From Planctomycetaceae bacterium (GTDB lineage Bacteria > Planctomycetota > Phycisphaerae > Phycisphaerales > SM1A02), in contig JAIYCA010000157.1 in the NCBI GenBank assembly GCA_027488265.1, positions 1 through 7,673 on the forward strand: DNA of 7,673 nucleotides. The letters run 5' to 3'. The position numbers and the translations under genes were made by a program. Shown in pieces: positions 1 through 5,204 of this stretch. Below the pieces are notes generated by a model. That model was not told the DNA's origin, searched no databases, and worked only from the letters and a program-made list of their open reading frames with translations. Numbering within the stretch: position 1 is the first letter of the stretch; every line of letters starts with the position of its first letter.

Positions 1-355
1 GCCGTGGGCGGCGATCGACCCATCGCTTGCGACGGATCGCTTGTCGAAGGTGGCGGACCACGCGGGAACTGTGCAACTCCTTCTGATGGCTGAGACCGGT
101 GCGTACGCCGCTGCGGATCACCCGCACGTTGAGGGCTGGGGCGCTTCGCCGCAGGCACCAACGATCGCTTCCGCGGAGGTTTCGGTTGCCGCTGTTTCGG
201 GCGGACGTGCATCGCCGGAATCGCAGTCGAATTGGTCGTTTCTCGACGGACACGTCGAAACGGCTTCGTTCGGCGCGATCTACGTCGACGCAGAACGCAA
301 TCGACTCGACCCTGCGGTCAGCGCGCTCTTCCAACGCAACCTCATCGAACCGTAA
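1..355 (+). CDS. C-terminal fragment of a pseudopilin-like (H-X9-DG / DUF1559-type) protein
   Basis: The reading frame is open from the left edge (first whole codon at position 2) to a TAA at 353-355, so only the last 117 residues are visible and the true start lies outside the window. Near the end is an N-W-S-F-L-D-G-H-V motif. It resembles the F-x-D-G-H/S-V signature that closes planctomycete type II secretion pseudopilin-like proteins of the H-X9-DG group. These proteins have an N-terminal prepilin cleavage/methylation helix and a beta-rich exported domain. The stretch L-L-L-M-A-E-T before it also fits the family. The histidine that normally sits ten residues before the DG is a proline here, so the match is imperfect, and the diagnostic N-terminal helix is outside the window. 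A TTG at 41 is an internal codon rather than a likely start, because the frame upstream of it encodes matching sequence. Family placement is moderate; function as a pilus or secretion component is inference. Confidence 0.6.
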   Translation, partial: PWAAIDPSLATDRLSKVADHAGTVQLLLMAETGAYAAADHPHVEGWGASPQAPTIASAEVSVAAVSGGRASPESQSNWSFLDGHVETASFGAIYVDAERNRLDPAVSALFQRNLIEP

Positions 356-356
356 T

Positions 357-387
357 GGGCGTCGGCCGCGCGTCGGCCGACTCGCCC
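357..387 (+). terminator. GC-rich hairpin just after the pseudopilin-like gene
   Basis: One base after the TAA stop, GGGCG (357-361) pairs with CGCCC (383-387), and TCGGCCG (362-368) pairs with CGGCCGA (374-380). The loop is five bases and there is a two-base bulge (381-382), giving 12 GC-rich base pairs. No T-run follows, so it is not a classic intrinsic terminator. It may assist factor-dependent termination or protect the 3' end of the mRNA. The same stretch can also be read as a direct repeat of GCGTCGGCCG (359-368 and 370-379). Confidence 0.45.
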
Positions 388-426
388 ATCACAAACACAT
401 GCACCACACCAGCTCTGCCCTACGCA

Positions 427-432
427 GAGGAG
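427..432 (+). promoter_or_regulatory. Shine-Dalgarno sequence GAGGAG for the dockerin-protein gene
   Basis: GAGGAG ends five bases before the ATG at 438, a near-ideal spacing. It decides the start in favour of 438 over the in-frame ATG at 399, which has no such site. It is the only clear Shine-Dalgarno sequence I found directly before a gene start in this window. Confidence 0.7.
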
Positions 433-437
433 TTCAG

Positions 438-1280
438 ATGTCCGAACACTCTCTCTCACTTCAGCGCGCGTGTGCGCGCATCTGCTTTCCGGGCGCCTTC
501 CGCCGCGCAACGCCAACCGCGGCCATGATCGCCGCGTTGCTTCTCGCGGCGCCCGCCGCTGCGCAGCACTTTGATATCGGGATGGTGATCGCAGACGGCG
601 CGATTCAGACCGAAGCGCTCGGATCCAAGGGCACGACCGCGTCGCGCGTCTTCCCCGCCACCTTCGGCGACACAGGCGTCGCGCGCTTCACGTCGAATCC
701 GGGCTTCGATGCCGCCATCGGCACCTTCGCGGCCGGAACACGTGTCGGGTTCAACGCGCTGTCCGGCCTGCGCCGTTTCGCTGGAACGTCTGTTGAACCG
801 GTGACCGTCGAACGCCTCGAGGTGAAGTTTCTCACGCTCGTCACGTTGATCGGCACCGACGCCGCCACGGGCTTCAACCTCGCGGTTCAATCGAATGGCG
901 GCTATCACCGCCATTTGAACTTCACTTTGAAGCCGGAGGGCGGCGATCTCCCCGTAAGCGGCATCTACGTGGCGGAGTTCGAACTCTACGCAACCGATGG
1001 TGTCACGCTTCCGAGCGCGCCGTTCTTCATCGTCTTCAACGATGGACGAAGCGTGTCAGAGCATGACGCCGCGATCGCGTGGGTCGAGTCGAATCTCGTC
1101 GAAACACCGAGCAGTTGCACGGCGGATCTCGACGCCGACGGAAGTGTCGGCGCAGCGGATCTCGCGCTCTTGCTCGCATCGTGGGCAACGCCAACCGCGG
1201 ATCTCGACGGAGACGGCGACACAGGTGCCGCCGATCTTTCCATGCTGCTCGCGGCGTGGGGTGCGTGCAACGGACGCTGA
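438..1280 (+). CDS. Secreted protein with a duplicated EF-hand GC-type dockerin C-terminus
   Basis: The product is a 280-residue exported protein. Residues 1-42 form a signal peptide with a long basic n-region, a hydrophobic core around 29-40 and a likely cleavage after A-A-A before Gln43. Residues 43-224 form the mature domain, with motifs H44-F-D-I-G, R70-V-F, G175-I-Y, I-V-F-N and E-H209-D ending in W215-V-E-S-N-L-V. Residues 227-277 are a dockerin-like module. It has two perfect DxDxDGxxxxxD calcium loops (230-241 and 255-266), each followed by a hydrophobic helix ending in S/A-W. Cys227 and Cys277 bracket the pair, as in the planctomycete GC-type dockerins. Dockerins normally bind cohesin domains through calcium-stabilised helices; the partner here is unknown. 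The mature domain is paralogous to that of the next gene (1406-2092). It also reminds me, from memory and unverified, of the all3515-type Zur-repressed PEP-CTERM family, so a metal-related surface role is possible. No Zur-like palindrome is visible upstream. Start chosen by the GAGGAG site and by the signal peptide. Confidence 0.85.
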   Translation: MSEHSLSLQRACARICFPGAFRRATPTAAMIAALLLAAPAAAQHFDIGMVIADGAIQTEALGSKGTTASRVFPATFGDTGVARFTSNPGFDAAIGTFAAGTRVGFNALSGLRRFAGTSVEPVTVERLEVKFLTLVTLIGTDAATGFNLAVQSNGGYHRHLNFTLKPEGGDLPVSGIYVAEFELYATDGVTLPSAPFFIVFNDGRSVSEHDAAIAWVESNLVETPSSCTADLDADGSVGAADLALLLASWATPTADLDGDGDTGAADLSMLLAAWGACNGR

Positions 1281-1351
1281 AGACCTGCCGCGACCCACGA
1301 CTTTCAACGTTTGCCCCTCACCTCATCCTTCCTCTCTCACGCAACACACTT

Positions 1352-1384
1352 GCGGCTCATACGAAGCGGCTCATACGAAGCCGC
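1352..1384 (+). repeat. 14-bp tandem repeat with alternative hairpins upstream of the PEP-CTERM-like gene
   Basis: GCGGCTCATACGAA occurs twice in tandem with no mismatch (1352-1365 and 1366-1379) and is followed by GCCGC. The closing AGCCGC (1379-1384) can pair with GCGGCT of either copy (1352-1357 or 1366-1371), so two mutually exclusive hairpins with loops of 21 or 7 bases are possible. The repeat ends 21 bases before the ATG at 1406. It lies in the 125-bp gap after the dockerin gene, where no clear -10/-35 pair is visible. It could be an operator, a 5'-leader structure or a slippage-prone repeat. Confidence 0.7.
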
Positions 1385-1405
1385 CAATTCCGAATCGAAC
1401 TTCAC

Positions 1406-2092
1406 ATGCAATACATCGCACACAACAGCGCTCGCTTCATCACTGCGTCCATCGCTTCCACGCTCTTCGCACTCGCCGCGACAACTGCTTCGTTCGCCGA
1501 CGAGAAGGAGCCGCACGCAGACATCTATGTACAGTCGGCCAACGGCGCGCTCTTCACGGGTGGCTGGAATCACACGACGGGCGAAGTCCTCTTCCCCGAA
1601 CTCCGCGTCTTTGAAGCCGAGTTTGGCATCGACCCGTCGTTCCCATTCTCGACCGATGAACCTGGCATCGGTTCGAATCTCGTCGGCACCACGCTCACGA
1701 TGAACCTGCTCGCAGGACTCAGTGCATGGAACGGCAACGGTTTCAGCAGCACGAGCGCGTATTTGCTGGCTTCCTACGGCGGCCAAGACGCCTTTTCAAC
1801 CACCGGCGGCGCGTTCTCGTTCCTCGTCTCGGAAGGTCTCGACCTACACCCTGAGTACACGCTGCTCGCGTCGGGCAACGCGGATCCGTCAAACGGTATT
1901 TACCTCGCCGCGTTCACCTTGTCGTCGGTTGGTCTTGCCGACAGCGAGACGTTCTACGCCGTCTTCAATCTCGGGATGAGCGAAGTGGAACACGAAGCCG
2001 CCGCTGTGTGGGTCGAGTCGAATCTCGTCCCCGCGCCGAGTGCCATCGCGTTGTTTGCCGTGACCGCGCTCATGCGTCGCCGCCGCCGATGA
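1406..2092 (+). CDS. Secreted paralogue with a PEP-CTERM-like C-terminal sorting tail
   Basis: The product is a 228-residue exported protein. Residues 1-31 form a signal peptide with a likely cut after A-S-F-A before Asp32. The mature domain carries H37-A-D-I-Y, R67-V-F-E-A-E-F-G, G164-I-Y-L, A-V-F-N and E-H196-E ending in W202-V-E-S-N-L-V. These motifs follow the same order and similar spacing as in the preceding gene, so the two are tandem paralogues. The tail (208-228) reads V-P-A-P, then a short hydrophobic segment, then five Arg. This is the layout of PEP-CTERM signals, which are recognised and processed by an exosortase and lead to surface attachment, with A replacing E in the PEP motif. 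No exosortase gene lies in the window. The ATG at 1406 has no clear Shine-Dalgarno site. It was chosen because it gives a proper signal peptide, while the open frame upstream overlaps the previous gene and encodes no plausible leader. Ligand and function are unknown; a metal-linked role is speculative. Confidence 0.85.
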   Translation: MQYIAHNSARFITASIASTLFALAATTASFADEKEPHADIYVQSANGALFTGGWNHTTGEVLFPELRVFEAEFGIDPSFPFSTDEPGIGSNLVGTTLTMNLLAGLSAWNGNGFSSTSAYLLASYGGQDAFSTTGGAFSFLVSEGLDLHPEYTLLASGNADPSNGIYLAAFTLSSVGLADSETFYAVFNLGMSEVEHEAAAVWVESNLVPAPSAIALFAVTALMRRRRR

Positions 2093-2110
2093 TCGCGAGG
2101 GGCGATTGAT

Positions 2111-2135
2111 CTGACGCCACCGTGCAGGTGGTCAG
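2111..2135. terminator. Hairpin between convergent genes, possible bidirectional terminator
   Basis: CTGA (2111-2114) and CCACC (2117-2121) pair with GGTGG (2127-2131) and TCAG (2132-2135). This gives nine base pairs with a two-base bulge and a five-base loop. It lies in the 39-bp gap between the converging genes and includes the stop codon of the small lipoprotein gene (2132-2134). Only weak T-richness follows on the + strand (TTCATT), so termination is inferred from position and structure. Confidence 0.45.
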
Positions 2136-2386
2136 TTCATTGGCTCGCCAATGTTTGGATCTTGGTCGACATCGTCGGCATCAGCTTCGCCGACGGTGTC
2201 GACCTCCATATCCACCGCATCATCGCCCATCTCATCGTCTGGCCCCGATTGGCAGCCAGCCGCGATCACCATGCCGGCCATCAGCACTACACAGGCAGCA
2301 GCGAGCGAGATGGAGTGAGCGAACTGAGAGAGAGACGAGAGTGGCGCGCGCATGCTGCGAGTGTACCGAATCGCCTTCGCGTTCAC
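2132..2386 (-). CDS. Small, highly acidic putative lipoprotein
   Basis: The product has 84 residues from a GTG at 2386, or 73 residues from an ATG at 2353. Either form has a hydrophobic signal segment ending in the lipobox V-I-A-A-G-C (Cys45 or Cys34), the signature for signal peptidase II cleavage and lipidation. The mature part is only 40 residues. It holds 15 Asp/Glu and no Lys or Arg, in clusters such as D-D-E, D-D and A-D-D-V-D, so it should be disordered and strongly negative outside the membrane. The GTG overlaps the TGA of the response regulator gene in a GTGA, which favours the long form by translational coupling. The ATG form gives a more usual signal peptide length. Neither has a visible Shine-Dalgarno site. 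I do not recognise a family. Cation binding or a charged surface role is a guess. Very small acidic lipoproteins are often missed or unnamed in annotation. Confidence 0.65.
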   Translation of the reverse strand: MNAKAIRYTRSMRAPLSSLSQFAHSISLAAACVVLMAGMVIAAGCQSGPDDEMGDDAVDMEVDTVGEADADDVDQDPNIGEPMN

Positions 2387-4068
2387 TCTGCATGCCGCGC
2401 GCGGATCTCTTCCGCTTCACTTTGATGCTCGACGAGCAGCGTCGCGAGTGTCGGATCAAAGTGCTTGCCCGCTTCTTCGCGGAAAAACGCGGTGATTTTC
2501 TCGCGCGGCCACGCGTCTTTGTAGGCACGCTTCGAGCTGAGCGCGTCGAAGACGTCGGCGACCGCGACGATGCGGGCGAAAAGCGGGATGGCCTCGCCCG
2601 CGATGCCGCGGGGGTAGCCGCGGCCGTCCCAACGCTCGTGGTGTGCCAACGCGACTTCGGCCGCGCTCTCATCAAAGTCGGTTCGAAGCCCCGCGAAGAG
2701 TTGCGCACCGATTTCGGTGTGACGCTTCATCTCCGCGAACTCCGCGTCATCGAGTTTGCCAGGCTTCTTGAGAATGGCGTCGGAGATTCCAACCTTGCCA
2801 ACATCGTGGAGCAGTGCGCCGAGCCGAAGCGTGTCGCGCGCGCGGGTGGAACTCGCGTCCTCCGCGATCCCCTTCTTGAGAAGCCATGCATCGAAGAGCA
2901 TGATGGAAAGATCGGCGACGCGCGCGACATGGCCCGCCGTTTCGGTCGGGTCGCGCAACTCAGCCATCGCAATCATGCGCAGAATCATCGAACGAACAAG
3001 CTGCGCGCGCTCGACCGCAACCGCCGCCAGTGACGCGAAGTGACCAACAAGTTGCTCGTCATCGTCATCGAAACCGGTGCCGTCACCCGCATCGCCTGAG
3101 TGCCCATCGATCAGCACGAATGCGCCAAGCGCGCGATCGCGGGCCCGCACAATCGGCACCACGAGCGCACTGCGCACCGCATGACCAAGCATCGACTCGA
3201 TACCGATCGGTGGCGCGCCCTTTCCCGCAAGCGCGCATGCTTCAACACCAAGGCGGATCGCGTCGCCTGAAATCATCGCTTCACCGGCAACGGTTGAAGC
3301 ATCGAGCGAAATCGTTTCACCCATTCGAATTCGAACACCGTCCGCAATAGCCTCGGCAACACGCAGTGTCTCTGCGCCCGTCGCCGATTTCTCCGCGAGA
3401 AGCACTGCTCCTGCACGCGACTCCGCGAGCGCAACGGCCTCGCGAAGAATGCGCGCAAGCAAGATGTCGAGGTCTTGCACGCGTGCGAGTTCTGATGAAA
3501 GCAGTGCGATGCGTTCGAGCCGCTCGCGTTGCGTGTCGACGTCGACAACGAGTTCGCGATTGTCTTTCGCCAAGCGCGCGTTTGCCTCGTCAAGGAGCGC
3601 GTTTCGACGCGCAAGATCGCGCTCAGCTCGCTCAAGCGAACGGAACGCCTGCGAACGCTCGCGTTGCGCACGCGCGACGTCCGCGTGATGTTGAACGCGT
3701 GCGACAAACTCCTGCGCAGGCGGCAATTTCACGAGGTAATCATCAGCTCCACGCGCAAACGCATCTGCCTTTGTCGCCGCGTTTTCTTCGGCCGAAAGCA
3801 CAACCACCGAGGTTTCGGCGAGATCAGGCTCCCAGCGATAGCGCTCCACCAATTCAAGCCCATCGCCGTCCGGCATGTGAATATCTTGCAGAATGACTGC
3901 AGGCCGCAGCGACTTCGCGCGCGCAAGCGCATCTTGCGCCTTCATGCACGACTCCAACTTCGCATCCGGAAGAACCGTAAGCAGACGGCGAACACCTTCG
4001 ACGATGATCGGCTGATCATCAACGACAAGCACGGTGAATGGGCGGCGGACGGTGTGCGACGTGGTCAC
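2383..4068 (-). CDS. Response regulator REC-GAF-HD-GYP, probable cyclic-di-GMP phosphodiesterase
   Basis: The product is a cytoplasmic 561-residue regulator. The REC domain (about 10-130) has the acidic pair D17-D18, phosphoacceptor D62 in Q-D-I-H-M-P, the switch residue S92 and K114 in V-K-L-P-P; its wording is close to the WspR-type REC. A charged helical linker (about 131-186, Ala/Arg/Glu-rich) probably forms a coiled coil. A GAF-like sensory domain spans about 198-355. The HD-GYP domain (361-550) keeps every signature I can check: E376, H380, H421-D422 in HDVGK, H450, H476-H477 in HHERWDG, the G-Y-P motif at 484-486 and D505. It should therefore be an active hydrolase that linearises cyclic-di-GMP in response to phosphorylation and a GAF ligand. 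No histidine kinase lies beside it. The start is a GTG that overlaps the methyltransferase stop (GTGA), and the end overlaps the lipoprotein start in the same way. The next in-frame Met (42) would cut into the REC domain. Confidence 0.92.
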   Translation of the reverse strand: MTTSHTVRRPFTVLVVDDQPIIVEGVRRLLTVLPDAKLESCMKAQDALARAKSLRPAVILQDIHMPDGDGLELVERYRWEPDLAETSVVVLSAEENAATKADAFARGADDYLVKLPPAQEFVARVQHHADVARAQRERSQAFRSLERAERDLARRNALLDEANARLAKDNRELVVDVDTQRERLERIALLSSELARVQDLDILLARILREAVALAESRAGAVLLAEKSATGAETLRVAEAIADGVRIRMGETISLDASTVAGEAMISGDAIRLGVEACALAGKGAPPIGIESMLGHAVRSALVVPIVRARDRALGAFVLIDGHSGDAGDGTGFDDDDEQLVGHFASLAAVAVERAQLVRSMILRMIAMAELRDPTETAGHVARVADLSIMLFDAWLLKKGIAEDASSTRARDTLRLGALLHDVGKVGISDAILKKPGKLDDAEFAEMKRHTEIGAQLFAGLRTDFDESAAEVALAHHERWDGRGYPRGIAGEAIPLFARIVAVADVFDALSSKRAYKDAWPREKITAFFREEAGKHFDPTLATLLVEHQSEAEEIRARHAE

Positions 4069-5183
4069 GGCTCTAGGGTATCGCTTCCAGATTTGCTTCC
4101 GGCAGTGCCTTCCGACTGGCCTTCCGACTGGCCTTCCGACTGGCCTTCCGCCGTCGGCTTCGATTCACGCTGTTTCGGCTTCCAACCCTCCGCGAGGCGC
4201 CAACATCGGTGGATCTTTCGATTGCGGAAATCTTCCGGTACCGATCGGTGGCTGATTTCGTGCGCACCGAATCCGGCGGGCACCGCGGCGAGTTCGAATT
4301 CGAAACTCCGCGAATTCGTCGAGAAAAAGACCTCGCCGCCTGGCGCGACGAACCGAGCGATCCAGCGCAAGAGGTCGGGATAGTCACGATCGATCGCGAA
4401 CGAATCCGCCTTCATACGCTTGGAGTTTGAAAATGTCGGCGGATCGCAGACGACGATGTCGTAGGCCTCGCCGGCCGTGGGTCCCGACTCAAGCCACTGC
4501 AAGCAGTCCGCGTGCACCACTTCGTGATCTGCGTTCGGCGCGAAGTCATTCAGCGCGAGATTGCGCACATACCAGTCGAGATACGTCTTCGACATATCGA
4601 CCGTCTTCGTGCGCACCGCGCCTCCCGCGCGCGCATGGACGCTGAAAGCACCCGTGTAACTGAAGAGATTGAGGACGCGCTTACCCGCTGCGCGCTGTTG
4701 CACCGAAAGCCGCGTGGGTCGGTGATCGAGAAAGAGTCCGACGTCGAGATAGTCGGAGAGATTGACTTCGAAGCGCAGGCCGTGCTCGCGCACGACCTTG
4801 ATCGCACCGCGCGAATCGAAACGCTCGTACTGATCGCGGCCGCCGTCTTCCGAGCGCTGACGCCCGCGGTACTTAATGTGCAAGCGCTCGCGCGGAATGT
4901 TGAGCCCTGCCAAGATCTCCGCCTCGGCATCGACGCGATAGTCGCGCTCCTTCTCAAGTGTGTCGTCCTTCGTCCGGTGGAAAAACCACGCAACGGCATC
5001 GCCCGTTGTCACTGCACCTGGCTCGCCTGCAGCCTTCTCGCCCCAACCTTCGTCGCCGTACCAATCGACGATCATCGGGAACTCGGGAATGTCCTTCTCG
5101 TAGAGCCGAAAACAGGCAATCCCCTGCTTACGCGCCCACTTGGCGACGTGCCGCATGCGGTTGTCGAGTCGTTCACCGAGCAT
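4065..5183 (-). CDS. rlmK: Stand-alone RlmK-like 23S rRNA (guanine-N7) methyltransferase
   Basis: The product is a 372-residue SAM-dependent methyltransferase matching the RlmK half of the E. coli RlmKL (YcbY) fusion, which makes m7G2069 in 23S rRNA. The N-terminal part (1-160) carries the family's W-A-R-K-Q-G-I, R-L-Y-E-K-D-I-P-E-F and Y-L-D-V-G-L-F-L-D-H-R stretches. The Rossmann domain has motif I N-L-F-S-Y-T-G-A (172-179), the ribose-binding acidic residue in V-D-M-S (D196) and the catalytic-loop motif D-P-P-T-F-S-N-S-K-R-M (247-257). N-R-K-I-H-R-C-W (321-328) closes the conserved core. The m2G-forming RlmL half and its THUMP domain are absent, so the protein acts alone. A hydrophilic tail (about 333-372) includes three Q-S-E-G units from a 12-bp DNA repeat and looks dispensable. 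The ATG at 5183 lies 21 bp after the oxidoreductase stop and has no clear Shine-Dalgarno site. Exact target base is inferred from homology; a related rRNA methyltransferase role is the alternative. Confidence 0.88.
   Translation of the reverse strand: MLGERLDNRMRHVAKWARKQGIACFRLYEKDIPEFPMIVDWYGDEGWGEKAAGEPGAVTTGDAVAWFFHRTKDDTLEKERDYRVDAEAEILAGLNIPRERLHIKYRGRQRSEDGGRDQYERFDSRGAIKVVREHGLRFEVNLSDYLDVGLFLDHRPTRLSVQQRAAGKRVLNLFSYTGAFSVHARAGGAVRTKTVDMSKTYLDWYVRNLALNDFAPNADHEVVHADCLQWLESGPTAGEAYDIVVCDPPTFSNSKRMKADSFAIDRDYPDLLRWIARFVAPGGEVFFSTNSRSFEFELAAVPAGFGAHEISHRSVPEDFRNRKIHRCWRLAEGWKPKQRESKPTAEGQSEGQSEGQSEGTAGSKSGSDTLEP
4107..4150 (+). repeat. 12-bp tandem repeat (3.7 copies) inside the RlmK-like gene
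   Basis: GCCTTCCGACTG occurs three times without mismatch (4107-4118, 4119-4130, 4131-4142), followed by eight matching bases to 4150. The period is a multiple of three. On the - strand each unit encodes Q-S-E-G (residues 348-359), so gain or loss of copies would only change the length of the protein's disordered tail. This is a candidate variable-number repeat. Confidence 0.95.
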
Positions 5184-5204
5184 GGCGCAAAGGTAGCCGA
5201 GTCG

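Noticed and set aside
99..437. N-terminal extension of the dockerin-protein frame back to 99
   Set aside because: It overlaps the pseudopilin-like gene, is Arg-rich like a shadow frame and would bury the signal peptide; the GAGGAG site supports 438.
356..437. Zur-type operator upstream of the dockerin-protein gene
   Set aside because: No AT-rich palindrome resembling known Zur boxes is visible; the only dyad is the GC-rich hairpin after the preceding gene.
1079..1405. Upstream extension of the PEP-CTERM-like gene
   Set aside because: It overlaps the dockerin coding sequence in another frame with Arg-rich, low-complexity wording; the ATG at 1406 gives a normal signal peptide.
2122..3033. Long + strand open frame opposite the HD-GYP gene
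   Set aside because: It is antisense to a clearly conserved domain and has Arg/His/Pro-rich composition typical of GC-rich shadow frames.
4107..4150. Short repeat cluster as a CRISPR array
   Set aside because: The 12-bp units are directly adjacent with no spacers and lie inside a coding frame.
3529..4383. Long + strand open frame across the REC and methyltransferase region
   Set aside because: It spans two real antisense genes, and its repeat of D-W-P-S is just the 12-bp minisatellite in another frame.
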